Positions 17,616 through 27,615 are shown, numbered from the stretch's first letter. The stretch is 64,000 bases of DNA from Fimenecus sp052169395 (GCA_052169395.1 JBQNCN010000001.1:310001-374000), one strand, 5' to 3'. The notes: generated by a model not told the origin, from the letters alone. Program-made: numbers and translations.

Positions 17616-20600
17616 TTATTTTCCTTGCAAATTCAGAATTTTCCGCAACACCGCAAACATTTTTAAAATCACAATATGTACAACTGTTCTTATACGCACT
17701 TTGTGAGCCTTCTGTTTTGGCAAAACTTGCAGATATGCTGCCGCTTAAAAGTTCATCATACATTTCCCAAAGCTTTGACATCACCTTTTCATTTACATCT
17801 TTAAAAGTTTCTGAATCTATTTTAATTTCTTTGGATATGGATGCTAATTTTATCTTATTAAAATATTTTTCATCAAAAATATCTTCATTTCTTAAAATAT
17901 CAGGTAAGTTTTCCGATTTAACAGCAAAGTATTCAATCCCATATGGAATTGATTTATAAAGCTCTGAAATCTTACCAGCCTCTGCTTTTTCCTTCAAAGC
18001 AATCATATATATAAGCATTTGCATATTTAAGCCGTCTTTGATATTTTCAATATCAAAATTTTTTCCGCCCATTTTATAATCAATTATCTTAAAGCTTCTT
18101 TGCTCTTCAGTTTCAGTGCTTATATCAACCCTATCAACAAAACCGCTTATTCGTATTTTTTCATCATTATCTCTATTTAAAACAAAACTGCCTGCTTTGC
18201 CTTTATCCGTTAACTCAAATTCCTCAAAAAGCGGCTCAAATCTACATTCCTTCAACTGCTTTTTAAGCCTTAATGCTGCAAGAAGTAAGGTTGTCATCAA
18301 ATATTTATATTGCCATTTATAAATTTCAGTAAAACTTGTCATATCAAGCTTATATTTTTCCAAATATTCACTTAAATAATCTACAATAACTTTTTTTAAA
18401 ATGGTTTCATCTTCTGAAAGTAGCTTTTCCTTACCGAACTTATCTTTATCAAGAAGATTTTGTAAAACAAAATGCATAACTGAGCCTTTAAAAAAACTGT
18501 CCAACTCTGTAGCTTTCCTTATTTTTGAAATTTTAAGACCGTAACTCATAAAAAATTTAAACGGACAAGTATAATAGTTTTCAACTCTTGATGCACTTAA
18601 ATCAAGAATTTTATCATTATAATAAAGCTTCTCAGCAGTAGACTTATCAAGCTTTTCTCCATGCATTTTCTTTTTAAAATCAAGACCGTCAAATCTTACC
18701 GTATATTCATTAGTGTACTCTTCAACAGCTTCTTTTACCGCCTCCAACGCACTTGTTTTATGCAAAAAATTTTTAGAATAAAAATCAAATGCCGTTTCGG
18801 GATAAATGGTAAAAAACGGTTCTTTAAAATTAACGGCGCTTAAAATATTTTTCTCTGTTTGCGCCGTTATTTTCATGATTTCAGAAACAAGCTCAGAATA
18901 TTCAAGTATTTTACCAGAATAATCATTTTCAGAATAACTTAAAACAAGATGTTCCGTTGCTGTGCTTACAGCATGATAAACATTAAAAAGAGTATTCCTT
19001 TGAAAATATGACGGCTCATCCCAAAATCTATTTTCCAAATTATTTCCAGAAAAAATCTCATTAAACTCTGCTTTTTCCTTAGGCGTAAGTATTCCAGAAT
19101 TATTCTGCAATTTTGGAAAAACCCCATAATTAGCACCTAAAATAAACACCAACTTTTTACCGCCTGTCCGTACTCTTTCAGCATCTCCCAAGCTTACAGC
19201 ATTTATATTTTGCGGAATTTCACCCAGACTTTTTTGATTCACTAAAATTTTAAAAAGCTTATAAAATTCCGCTTTATTTACATCATTTTCATTCTTTAAA
19301 ATTCTGTAAAGAGTATCAAGTATATTAACAAGTACAAGCCATATTTCATTCTGCTCTGATGCTTTACCGATATTTTGTTTTTCATTGTCAAAAAACAACA
19401 TATCATTATCACAGTTAATATTTTTAATGTTTTTACTCAAAAAATCATACAAAAATCTTGAAAGCTCAAAAGCACGAGTTTCTTTAAGTTTATATATTCT
19501 TTTAAACTCCAAAATATCGGAAATCGCCTTAATTCGTATCTCTTCAATTTTTGAAATCCTATCATTTTGATTTTTTATTTTTTCAAAATCATCATCTAAA
19601 AACACAAGTCCGTCAGGGTCATTCTCAAAAGGTTTCAACCATTGTTTTTCGCCATTTATATCCCAAACATCAGCATAATTTTCAAGTTTTGAAATTTCAT
19701 TAAAATCTAAATTTGTAAGACCTGTATGTAAAAATCTTATAAGTCTTTCAGTATTTATACCCTCACTGCACATCAAAAGCAAACTATCGACAAAAACGAT
19801 AAGTGGGGAAGAATCAATTCTTACTCTTCTATCAAAATATATCGGGATTTTGTACTTATCGAATGCCATTTTAAGTTCATTTTCATAAATTCCCATTTCA
19901 CCCTGAATACATAAAACATCAGAATACTTCAGCTTATTTTCAACAATATAATTTTTTATATAGGCTGCACAAAGCTCCGCTTCTTCATATTTATCTTTGG
20001 CTTTAAAAATCTTGACCGCATCATCATTAAAAGGTTTAACCAAAGACTTATTTGAAGAAAAAATATAGTCATCAATATTTTTAAGCGATAAAGGTTTATT
20101 ATCATAAACAAAAGCTGCTTTATTAAGAAGTTTTAAACGATCTGACTTCGATATTTCCACAACTTCAATATGATTTTCTTTTGCAAATTTTTTTATATAA
20201 AAAGCCTCATCATAAACTTTATCAAATACCGAATATCTACTGTCAGCACTTCTATCAAAACTAAAACTGTTAATTTTAACGTTATCGCAACAAAGAGAAA
20301 TATATACCTGATCAGCATTTTTCATAATAATTTCAATAATTTTACGTTGCTGTGCGGTAAATCCCGAAAAAGCATCTATTCCTACAACCGTACCGCCAAA
20401 TATTTTTTCCGCATTATTACCATATAAAAGTGTTTTTACCGCTATATCCTGAACTGAAAAATCGTTATCAATCCCGGCGTTTTTCATAAATTCTTTATAT
20501 GCATTAAATAAAAGCTCTATATCCTGAAGCTTTTCTGCAAGCATCTTTGACATATTAATATTTTTTTTACTCAAAACATCATTCAATTTAATTTTATTCT

Positions 20601-21018
20601 GAATAAGTTCATTTAAAAAACTATACAACAACAGTACGGAGTCGGGTGTTTTACTATATTTTTTTAATCGCTTTAATACATTTATATTTTTATCAATTAC
20701 AAGTGAAAAAAATGCACAAGCGGTACTGTCATCTATAAAGTTTACGCCATTATCTGATAACATTGAAACAATTTTTCTTGAAAGTGCTGTAAATGAAGTT
20801 ATCTCCATACTTTGCATTTTCTGTGCAGCACAATCTGAAAGTTCTTTAAAAATTGCCTTTTCACTTTCAAAAGTGAACTGCTCGGGCGTAATTAAATATA
20901 TCTTCTTCCTACTCGGAAAATTTTTCCACCAAGGTTCTATTGAAACAGCACTTATAATACGGTTTCTTAAAAATTCCGACTTACCTGTTCCGTTTTTACC
21001 ATAAACTAAATAAATCAT
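17599..21018 (-). CDS. addB: ATP-dependent helicase/nuclease subunit B
   Basis: This 1139-residue protein is AddB, the partner of AddA. It has an N-terminal P-loop VYGKNGTGKSEFL and a C-terminal nuclease with KIIDYKMGGK. Four cysteines fit the AddB iron-sulphur cluster: YYTCPFKFF near residue 830 and the C-x2-C-x5-C group in CTYCDFKNVCG near the end. The ATG at 21018 follows GAGGAG; a TTG 12 bases upstream overlaps that site. addA overlaps its 3' end, giving the addBA order usual in Firmicutes. Confidence 0.95.
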   Translation of the reverse strand: MIYLVYGKNGTGKSEFLRNRIISAVSIEPWWKNFPSRKKIYLITPEQFTFESEKAIFKELSDCAAQKMQSMEITSFTALSRKIVSMLSDNGVNFIDDSTACAFFSLVIDKNINVLKRLKKYSKTPDSVLLLYSFLNELIQNKIKLNDVLSKKNINMSKMLAEKLQDIELLFNAYKEFMKNAGIDNDFSVQDIAVKTLLYGNNAEKIFGGTVVGIDAFSGFTAQQRKIIEIIMKNADQVYISLCCDNVKINSFSFDRSADSRYSVFDKVYDEAFYIKKFAKENHIEVVEISKSDRLKLLNKAAFVYDNKPLSLKNIDDYIFSSNKSLVKPFNDDAVKIFKAKDKYEEAELCAAYIKNYIVENKLKYSDVLCIQGEMGIYENELKMAFDKYKIPIYFDRRVRIDSSPLIVFVDSLLLMCSEGINTERLIRFLHTGLTNLDFNEISKLENYADVWDINGEKQWLKPFENDPDGLVFLDDDFEKIKNQNDRISKIEEIRIKAISDILEFKRIYKLKETRAFELSRFLYDFLSKNIKNINCDNDMLFFDNEKQNIGKASEQNEIWLVLVNILDTLYRILKNENDVNKAEFYKLFKILVNQKSLGEIPQNINAVSLGDAERVRTGGKKLVFILGANYGVFPKLQNNSGILTPKEKAEFNEIFSGNNLENRFWDEPSYFQRNTLFNVYHAVSTATEHLVLSYSENDYSGKILEYSELVSEIMKITAQTEKNILSAVNFKEPFFTIYPETAFDFYSKNFLHKTSALEAVKEAVEEYTNEYTVRFDGLDFKKKMHGEKLDKSTAEKLYYNDKILDLSASRVENYYTCPFKFFMSYGLKISKIRKATELDSFFKGSVMHFVLQNLLDKDKFGKEKLLSEDETILKKVIVDYLSEYLEKYKLDMTSFTEIYKWQYKYLMTTLLLAALRLKKQLKECRFEPLFEEFELTDKGKAGSFVLNRDNDEKIRISGFVDRVDISTETEEQRSFKIIDYKMGGKNFDIENIKDGLNMQMLIYMIALKEKAEAGKISELYKSIPYGIEYFAVKSENLPDILRNEDIFDEKYFNKIKLASISKEIKIDSETFKDVNEKVMSKLWEMYDELLSGSISASFAKTEGSQSAYKNSCTYCDFKNVCGVAENSEFARKISEKNG

Positions 21019-21060
21019 ATGTCTCCTCAAAATTTCATGCAGATAATCATACCATTTTAA

Positions 21061-21080
21061 ATAGGTAAAATTTTACCTAT
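21061..21080. repeat. Perfect 20-bp palindrome over the rnmV stop codon
   Basis: ATAGGTAAAA is followed directly by its exact complement TTTTACCTAT, with no spacer. It covers the last codons of rnmV and precedes addB by about 40 bases. It could be a protein site or a weak mRNA hairpin; no U-run follows. Confidence 0.6.
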
Positions 21081-21660
21081 CAAGCTCTTCAATCTTTAAT
21101 TTATATTCTTCATAATCCATAAGATCATTAAGAGTTTTAAGCAAAGCGTTTTTTGATAAATTCTGTGGTATCCTTAAAAGCCTGCAAAGTGATTTTCTTT
21201 TTTCTGAAGAATTTTCTTTTCCTATTAAACCGTCATCAAACAGATTTTCCTGAGTAATTTTAACAATTGAATTTTCATTTCTTATTTCAACTACTCCAAA
21301 ACGATTGAGCGCCTCAGACAGAACCTTATTGCTCAAACCCTCAACACCTAAAAGTCCTTCCCTTGAAGCTTTATTCTTTCTTTTTTCTTTTCCTGAAATT
21401 TCAGGCACATAAACATTTTTAATTTTATCTGAAGGTATAATATTTTTAAGAAAATTTCTTATAACAAGTCCACCGCTATCGGAATCAGTAATAATTACCG
21501 CTCCGTTTTTTTCGGCAAGTTTTTTTAGATAACGCTGTTTATCTTTGTCCTTAAAAATTCCGAAACCGTCAGTGGTAATTATATTTGCATCAAGAATTGA
21601 GGATAATTTAATCTTATCGTATTTTCCCTCAACAATTACTACTTCCTTTAATTTAATCAT
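21073..21660 (-). CDS. rnmV: Ribonuclease M5
   Basis: The 195-residue protein has a TOPRIM domain: VVIVEGKYDKIKL near residue 7 (catalytic Glu) and VIITDSDSGGLVIRNFL near 55 (Asp-x-Asp). LLGVEGLSNKVLSEAL follows in the C-terminal half. These fit ribonuclease M5, which matures 5S rRNA in Firmicutes. The ATG overlaps the holA stop as ATGA. The stop codon lies inside a perfect 20-bp palindrome at 21061-21080. Confidence 0.9.
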   Translation of the reverse strand: MIKLKEVVIVEGKYDKIKLSSILDANIITTDGFGIFKDKDKQRYLKKLAEKNGAVIITDSDSGGLVIRNFLKNIIPSDKIKNVYVPEISGKEKRKNKASREGLLGVEGLSNKVLSEALNRFGVVEIRNENSIVKITQENLFDDGLIGKENSSEKRKSLCRLLRIPQNLSKNALLKTLNDLMDYEEYKLKIEELDR

Positions 21661-22733
21661 TTGATATTAAGTAATTTAGCAGTCATAATCTCAAACATAA
21701 GTCTTTGTGACTCTTTATTTGACATCTGCGTTTTTAATGCTATATCGGTTTTTTCAAGTATATTTATTTTTTCTTTCAGTCCCTGAAGTGTTTCTTTAAA
21801 AACGAGCTGCATAGGTCTTTTTAAACGATATTTATTACCATTATAAAAATCCTTTGCTATTTCTGCATCTGAAGCTCCATAATTTTTATAAACCGTTATT
21901 CTATAAAGCTCTGCAAACTGGTATATAATTGACCCTAAAAGCTTTTGCATATCCTCTCCGTTTTCAATGGAAAAACGAATAATTTCAAAAGCCGCATCTG
22001 ACCTTTTAGCAATCACCGCACCTGCATAATCAAAAGCATTTGCTTCAGGACATTTACGACAAATTGCATCAATATCATTTATGTTTATTTTAAACAGATT
22101 ATTTGCAGACGAATTTTTAACCGCCTGAAGCTTATCAAGCTCACTTTGAAGAGTCATAAGCTCAGTTCCGCTTGTATATATAAGATGCTCAACAACCTCT
22201 CCGCTCATTAAAAGTCCTCTATTTTTTGCACCTGATATTAGCACTTCTTTTAATTCTCTTTCGGAAAGCTTGGAGCAATCAATAAATATACCTAATTTAT
22301 CCACTTCATTTTTTACAATTTCAGCCTTAGAACCTTTTTTAAAATCTGCAGATATACTTGCGTTATAAAAAATAACTGCGGCACTTTCAGGTAAATCATT
22401 AAACTTTGAAATTCCTCCATGCTCACCTTTTTTTTCATATAGTGTTTCGTATGAAAAATCTCGTGCTACTATGACAGTTTTATCCGCCATAAACGGCATC
22501 ACATCTGCAGCTCTTAAAATATCCTCCAGCGTATCTCCATTTTTGAAATCAAAATTCCTTAAATTAAATTCACGTGAAGCCTGTCCTAAAATTTCATTTT
22601 GAATAATATGAAGAGTCTGAGACTTTAAAAAATCATCATCCCCTGCAATCATAAAACAAGAATATTTTTTTAAATCTAAATTTAAGTTTCCCTTTAAAAA
22701 ATTTATCATCTGGTAATTTTTAATTATTGCCAT
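21657..22733 (-). CDS. holA: DNA polymerase III subunit delta
   Basis: This 358-residue protein matches the clamp-loader delta subunit: an N-terminal LKKYSCFMIAGDDDFLKSQTLHII segment, ADKTVIVARDF near residue 88, LSERELKEVLISGAK, and LQSELDKLQ in the middle domain. The C-terminal collar domain holds FEIIRFSIENGEDMQKLLGSIIYQFAELYRI. It opens the sliding clamp during replication. Its ATG overlaps the end of comEC by 14 bases, in the comEC-holA order often seen in Firmicutes. Confidence 0.9.
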   Translation of the reverse strand: MAIIKNYQMINFLKGNLNLDLKKYSCFMIAGDDDFLKSQTLHIIQNEILGQASREFNLRNFDFKNGDTLEDILRAADVMPFMADKTVIVARDFSYETLYEKKGEHGGISKFNDLPESAAVIFYNASISADFKKGSKAEIVKNEVDKLGIFIDCSKLSERELKEVLISGAKNRGLLMSGEVVEHLIYTSGTELMTLQSELDKLQAVKNSSANNLFKININDIDAICRKCPEANAFDYAGAVIAKRSDAAFEIIRFSIENGEDMQKLLGSIIYQFAELYRITVYKNYGASDAEIAKDFYNGNKYRLKRPMQLVFKETLQGLKEKINILEKTDIALKTQMSNKESQRLMFEIMTAKLLNIK

Positions 22734-24837
22734 AATTTGCCTTTTTAATATTTATTTTTCCGTCATTTTTAATTATAACATCAATATCTCCCATATTCAC
22801 TATGCTTTGGATTGGTATATATAAATCAGAATCAATATTATTCATCTTTTGCTCTTCGGTTAAATCAAGAACAATTTTTCTTTTATTCACATAAAGGATT
22901 ACACTTCTTCCATCCGATGTCATTTCAAGTTTTTCTTTTTGTCCTGAAAAATAAAAATTTTCATTACCTTCCGTTACAAGCACATTATAATTTGCCCTAA
23001 TATAACTTTCACTTATTTTATCATTAAAAGCGGCTGTTTTAATACGATAATTTTCATTAACTCTTTGTAAAGGTTTTGCATTTGTAAAATAACCTTGAAC
23101 AATTGCCAAATCCACAAACCCCGCTCCGTACCTATAAAGAGAATTACATAACTTTAATCCGTCATGATAATCATTTGAAGCGGACAACACAATATTTTGT
23201 CCTTTATAAGAAACTATTGCTGCCGCTCCGCTTTTAAAATTAAAAATTGAGAGTTTGGCGTTACGATATCCGTTAATATAAAAAATCACATTAAATGCAA
23301 TTATTAAAACACTCAAAGCAATCAAAATTCTTTTGTATATAACAGATTTTTTAAGCTTTGTAAATACCACTAAAAATACTGAAATAAACAATATGAGCAG
23401 ACTTATTTTAACTGCCAAATTTGAAATCGGATAAAGCGAATATCTAAATTCGGAAAGCTTTGATGTACCTTTAATCAAAAGCTCTGACAAAAATCCTGCA
23501 CAGGAAATAAGGATTTTCCCCAACTTTTGTACATTAAAAGTAAATGCCACTGATGAAACACCACCTAAAATCATTGCAACAGAGGCAATAAAAACAAAAA
23601 CAAGATTTGATATAATTTGAATCACTGAAATCGTGGGAAAAATATAAATATAAATCGGAATGCAAAAAACAATTGTTGAAATACTTGCCGACACTCCTGA
23701 TAAAACAACATATATCAATTTTAAAATAAATTCATTTTTAATTCTTTTAAAAAGTTTAAGCATAATATTTAACAACGGTTTTGAAAGCATTATCAACCCA
23801 ACGGTTGAAAGAATCGAAAACCAAAGACTCACAGACACCGCATAAAAAGGATTTTTTAAAATCAAAAAACAAAGTGCCGCTCCTATAGAATTAAGTGCGT
23901 CCGGAACTTTATTAAACAAAAACCCGAAATAAAAAAGTCCAAGCATAAAACCGGCTCTAACAATGGATGTGCCGAATCCTGTAAGTGCAGAAAAAAATAA
24001 TATAAAACCCATACAAATAATGGCAACCACTTTTTTATCCAAGTTTATTTTATTTAAGATAAGATATAATGTGCCGACCCACACTGTAAGATGAAATCCT
24101 GAAACCGCAAGCAAATGTGAAATTCCACATGTTTGAAAATCAGTTATTATTTGCCTTGAAATATTGCCCTTATCACCAAAACAGAGTCCTACCAGCAACG
24201 CACCGTTTTCTCCTTTCAGATTTGATATTATATTATTTTCAAGAAACATACGAAGTCTTAAAAAAAGAAGTTTGATATCTTTTGAGCTTGAAAACGCTGC
24301 ATTTTCGGAAATACTGAAAGAATATATTCTATTTACCGAAAGCAACGTGCCATTTGAAAGCCTGTTAAAATAATACATAGTATTGTCATATCGTTTTGAA
24401 GGCGTACAGCTTATATAAATTTCATCGGTTATTTTTGCATTTAAGGGATAATCAAGCGAAAAATCTATTATAAGTTTTTCATTTTTGCCATTTATCGTAT
24501 CCGTTTTTACAGTATAGCGGTATCTACCATCAGAAAACTTTGCCGAACTCACAAAATGAGCTGAGATATCTATTTTTTTATTTTCATATCTACTTATTAT
24601 CTTTGAATTTGAATATGAATTCAAAAACAGAACTGCAAATGAAACACTCAAAGATATAAATATTACAGGTATCGTTCTATTCTCTCTGAAAGATTTTATC
24701 AATATGGAAAATAAAAATAAAAAAAGACAAGTTACCGATAAAAACAATTGTATTTTCAGTTTTTCATTAAATAAAAGTATAACAAATAAAAGCCCTACGG
24801 CTGAAGTAAATCCACAAACAGCAGCAGGGCGTTTCAT
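22720..24837 (-). CDS. comEC: ComEC/Rec2-family DNA uptake channel protein
   Basis: This 705-residue membrane protein has the ComEC core: an N-terminal helix pair, an OB-like outside domain, and the competence domain with CGISHLLAVSGFHLTVW near residue 238, followed by many helices. ComEC imports single-stranded DNA through the membrane. The soluble C-terminal domain lies where a metallo-beta-lactamase-like domain normally sits, yet no HxHxDH motif is present. No comEA is adjacent. The ATG overlaps the HIT gene stop (TGATG). Confidence 0.88.
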   Translation of the reverse strand: MKRPAAVCGFTSAVGLLFVILLFNEKLKIQLFLSVTCLFLFLFSILIKSFRENRTIPVIFISLSVSFAVLFLNSYSNSKIISRYENKKIDISAHFVSSAKFSDGRYRYTVKTDTINGKNEKLIIDFSLDYPLNAKITDEIYISCTPSKRYDNTMYYFNRLSNGTLLSVNRIYSFSISENAAFSSSKDIKLLFLRLRMFLENNIISNLKGENGALLVGLCFGDKGNISRQIITDFQTCGISHLLAVSGFHLTVWVGTLYLILNKINLDKKVVAIICMGFILFFSALTGFGTSIVRAGFMLGLFYFGFLFNKVPDALNSIGAALCFLILKNPFYAVSVSLWFSILSTVGLIMLSKPLLNIMLKLFKRIKNEFILKLIYVVLSGVSASISTIVFCIPIYIYIFPTISVIQIISNLVFVFIASVAMILGGVSSVAFTFNVQKLGKILISCAGFLSELLIKGTSKLSEFRYSLYPISNLAVKISLLILFISVFLVVFTKLKKSVIYKRILIALSVLIIAFNVIFYINGYRNAKLSIFNFKSGAAAIVSYKGQNIVLSASNDYHDGLKLCNSLYRYGAGFVDLAIVQGYFTNAKPLQRVNENYRIKTAAFNDKISESYIRANYNVLVTEGNENFYFSGQKEKLEMTSDGRSVILYVNKRKIVLDLTEEQKMNNIDSDLYIPIQSIVNMGDIDVIIKNDGKINIKKANYGNN

Positions 24838-25175
24838 CAGACTATTTTCTCCGAAAGCTCCTGCCCTGAGAGAATATGAAAATGAAGATGCATAACACTT
24901 TGATATGCATCTTTTCCACAGTTGCTTATAACTCTGTAATCACTTATCCCAAGTTTTTCAGTAAGTTTCGGTATAGCCTCAAATATTTTTGATATAAACT
25001 CCGAATTATCTTCATTTATTTCATTCGTATTTTCTATATGTAATTTAGGAATAATCAACAAATGAACCTTTGCCTGAGGCGATAAATCCTTAAATGCAAC
25101 GCAAAATTCATCCTCATAGATAAAGTTAGTGCCAAGTTCCCCTCTTGCAATTTTACAAAAGATACAATTTTCCAT
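24837..25175 (-). CDS. HIT-family (histidine triad) nucleotide-binding protein
   Basis: The 112-residue protein has an N-terminal CIFCKIARGEL zinc-type motif, FKDLSPQAKVHLLIIPKLH in the middle and the histidine triad HLHFHILSG near the C-terminus. HIT proteins hydrolyse nucleoside phosphoramidates such as AMP-lysine adducts. AAAGGAG precedes the ATG. It sits between an RluA-type gene and comEC. Confidence 0.95.
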   Translation of the reverse strand: MENCIFCKIARGELGTNFIYEDEFCVAFKDLSPQAKVHLLIIPKLHIENTNEINEDNSEFISKIFEAIPKLTEKLGISDYRVISNCGKDAYQSVMHLHFHILSGQELSEKIV

Positions 25176-25187
25176 TATTATTCTCCT

Positions 25188-26078
25188 TTATATTTTACTA
25201 AAATCAAAATCTCTAAAAGCCTCACAGAAATCTACATAAGGTTTTATTTTAAACATCATATTTTTATTTGTAATCGGGTGTTTAAATTCAATTCTATTTC
25301 GACAAAGTGCATGTCTTTTAATTTTCTCTCTTGTTCCACCATAAAGTTCATCTCCTAAAAGCGGATGTCCTATATAAGAAAGATGAAGTCTTATCTGATG
25401 AGTTCTTCCTGTTTTTGTTATAACTCTTAAAAGTGTATTTTCACCATCTGTATAAAGCGGTTCATACTCAGTAATTGCATTAAGTCCTCCATCTCCGACA
25501 GCTCTAATCGTATTATCAGGATATGGTCTTATAATAGGTGCATCAACAATTCCCGATTTCTCTATTACACCATGAGAAATTGCAAGGTAAGAATTTTTTA
25601 ATTTATTTCTATGCTGTAAAACGGCACAAGAAAGCTTGTTAAGTGCAATTACACAAAGTCCGTCCGTATCCTTATCAAGTCTTCCGCAAGAACGAAACAC
25701 AGCTCTTTTTCCATTGTTAATCAAATGATATGCCACCGCATTTGAAAGTGTATCATTTTGATGATTATGCGTTTCATGCATTGCAAGATTCGGACTTTTA
25801 TTTACTACTAAAACATCCTCATCCTCATAAATTATATTTATCGGAATATAAATCGGCTCCGCAGTTTCAGCATTATCTTCCGGAAAATTCAAAACAAGCC
25901 TGTCTCCAAATGAAAGTCGTTCATTTACAAAAACACGTTTGCCGTTCAACATTATCCCATCATCTGAAAACTTAATACTTTTTATTATTCGTATTGAAGC
26001 TCCTAAATCGAATAATACCTTTTTAACGGTTTGACCGTTATAAAAATTATCAACAAAAATTTCAATTTTTCTTCGCAT
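25188..26078 (-). CDS. RluA-family rRNA/tRNA pseudouridine synthase
   Basis: This 296-residue protein has an N-terminal S4-like segment (KKVLFDLGASIRIIKSIK...VNERLSFGDRLVL) and a pseudouridine synthase domain. The catalytic motif is CGRLDKDTDGLCVIALN near residue 132, with the active Asp. KTGRTHQIRLHLSYIGHPLLGDELYGG near 220 is the family signature. The RNA target cannot be read from the sequence. A GAGGGA site precedes the ATG, and the gene diverges from the antiporter. Confidence 0.9.
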   Translation of the reverse strand: MRRKIEIFVDNFYNGQTVKKVLFDLGASIRIIKSIKFSDDGIMLNGKRVFVNERLSFGDRLVLNFPEDNAETAEPIYIPINIIYEDEDVLVVNKSPNLAMHETHNHQNDTLSNAVAYHLINNGKRAVFRSCGRLDKDTDGLCVIALNKLSCAVLQHRNKLKNSYLAISHGVIEKSGIVDAPIIRPYPDNTIRAVGDGGLNAITEYEPLYTDGENTLLRVITKTGRTHQIRLHLSYIGHPLLGDELYGGTREKIKRHALCRNRIEFKHPITNKNMMFKIKPYVDFCEAFRDFDFSKI

Positions 26079-26096
26079 ATTTCTGTTCCCTCATAT

Positions 26097-26125
26097 TTGA
26101 ATTGTAACATATTATGCGGTAGAAT
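26097..26125 (+). promoter_or_regulatory. Candidate sigma-A promoter of the antiporter gene
   Basis: TTGAAT (26097-26102) and TAGAAT (26120-26125) are 17 bases apart in the divergent gap, 25 bases before the start at 26151. Confidence 0.5.
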
Positions 26126-26150
26126 AAAATTGTAATTTATGGAGGAGAAA

Positions 26151-27329
26151 ATGGAAAACTTTTCATTTTTAAAAGACCTTGCCATAATTCTTATATCGGC
26201 GAAATTTTTTGAAGTTCTTGCAAGAAAAGTGCACGCACCTGCAGTTGTAGGGCAAATTCTTGCAGGAATTTTAATAGGTCCAGCTGTATTTAAGCTTGTG
26301 AAAGGCACAGAGCTTACATCTGTGCTTGCGGAAATCGGCGTTATAATGCTTATGTTTGAGGCAGGTCTTGCAACAGATATTAAAAAACTAAAAAAAACAG
26401 GAGCTAAGGCTACAATTATAGCATGTTTCGGTGTTTTTATTCCACTTGCTTTAGGCACATTATTATTCATGTGTTTTTACGGTTTTAAATCAAACGACCC
26501 TGTACATCTTGCAAAAGGTCTTTTTATCGGCACAATTATGACTGCCACTTCGGTATCGATAACAGTCGCCGCATTAAAAGAGCTCGGAAGATTAAACGGT
26601 TATGTCGGAACAACAATTACCAGTGCCGCCATTATTGACGATGTAATTGGAATTATTGTTTTAACGCTTGTTTTAAGTTTAAAAGATAAAAGCGTAAGTA
26701 TCTTGACTGTTATTTTAAAATCCATATCATTCTTTGTTCTTGCTTTTATTATCGGTTGGATAACATTCAAACTGTTTTCATGGCTTGACGACAGATATGA
26801 GCATACAAGACGAATTACCATTGCCGCCTTTGTCTACTGTCTTGCAATGGCATTTATTTCTGAAAAATTCTTCGGAATTGCAGATATAACCGGAGCCTTT
26901 GTTGCGGGAGTTGTACTTTGTCAGCTGAAGGATTCACAATATATAGAACGCCGTGTAGACATAAATGCCTATTTAATTTTTGCTCCTGTATTTTTTGCAG
27001 GCATAGGACTTAAAGTAAATTTTCAAAATATAAATATGCGTCTTTTATGGTTTTCTCTCGCCTTTGTTGTCGTTGCGTTGCTTGGAAAAATAGCAGGCTG
27101 TGGCGGTGTGTCAAAGCTTGTCGGCTTTAATACATCAAACTCTCTTAAAATAGGTATCGGTATGATGACCAGAGGAGAGGTTGCACTGATTACAGCACAA
27201 AAAGGTCTTGATGCAGGACTTTTAACATCCGACTTTTTTACACCTGTTATTCTTCTTATTCTTTGCAGCTCAATTCTGGTTCCTATACTGTTAAAAAGGC
27301 TGTACACTAAACATCCTGAAATTGACTAA
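26151..27329 (+). CDS. Cation:proton antiporter (CPA2/Kef-type)
   Basis: The 392-residue protein has about twelve hydrophobic helices and the Na_H_exchanger fold. VVGQILAGILIGPAVF near residue 31 and the central SAAIIDDVIGIIVL near 160, with the two neighbouring acidic residues, fit proton-coupled cation exchange. GIGMMTRGEVALITAQKGLD near 340 is also typical. No C-terminal TrkA domain is present. The ATG at 26151 follows GGAGGAG; an ATG 12 bases upstream overlaps the site. The cation is unknown. Confidence 0.9.
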   Translation: MENFSFLKDLAIILISAKFFEVLARKVHAPAVVGQILAGILIGPAVFKLVKGTELTSVLAEIGVIMLMFEAGLATDIKKLKKTGAKATIIACFGVFIPLALGTLLFMCFYGFKSNDPVHLAKGLFIGTIMTATSVSITVAALKELGRLNGYVGTTITSAAIIDDVIGIIVLTLVLSLKDKSVSILTVILKSISFFVLAFIIGWITFKLFSWLDDRYEHTRRITIAAFVYCLAMAFISEKFFGIADITGAFVAGVVLCQLKDSQYIERRVDINAYLIFAPVFFAGIGLKVNFQNINMRLLWFSLAFVVVALLGKIAGCGGVSKLVGFNTSNSLKIGIGMMTRGEVALITAQKGLDAGLLTSDFFTPVILLILCSSILVPILLKRLYTKHPEID

Positions 27330-27358
27330 TTGACAAAATATAAAAAGCTTTATATAAT
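27330..27358 (+). promoter_or_regulatory. Perfect sigma-A promoter of the tyrS leader
   Basis: TTGACA (27330-27335) and TATAAT (27353-27358) are 17 bases apart. The -35 box directly follows the antiporter stop codon (27327-27329). The RNA should start near 27365. Confidence 0.85.
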
Positions 27359-27364
27359 CAATAT

Positions 27365-27600
27365 AATATTTAAAAGGCAATGAACGAATAAAGTAGAATT
27401 TTCAGAGAGCTTTTGGTCGGTGTGAAAAAGCAAACATTTGAATTACATTCGGGAGCCGCAAAATTGAAATCAAGTAGATTTTGCCGTTTTGGTGCGTTAA
27501 ACCGTAAGTCATTGACTTTCTAAGGCTTTTTTCGTGAGTAAAAAGTGAATTGAGGTGGAACCGCGGTAATTGCCGCCCTCTTTATGAGGGCGGATTTTTA
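27365..27600 (+). promoter_or_regulatory. Tyrosine-specific T-box riboswitch leader of tyrS
   Basis: The leader has the T-box sequence AGGTGGAACCGCGG at 27553-27566. A TAC triplet at 27444-27446 in the specifier region matches a tyrosine codon. The terminator stem CCGCCCTC / GAGGGCGG (27573-27593) with a T-run is the competing hairpin. Uncharged tRNA-Tyr would bind, favour the antiterminator and allow tyrS expression. Stem I lies at about 27380-27480. Specifier assignment fits the gene it controls. Confidence 0.93.
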
Positions 27601-27615
27601 TATTTGGAGGAAAAA

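Noticed and set aside
26003..26470. Open frame of 155 codons antisense to the antiporter gene
   Set aside because: It lies opposite a clear membrane protein gene; its composition is what the reverse strand of such a gene gives.
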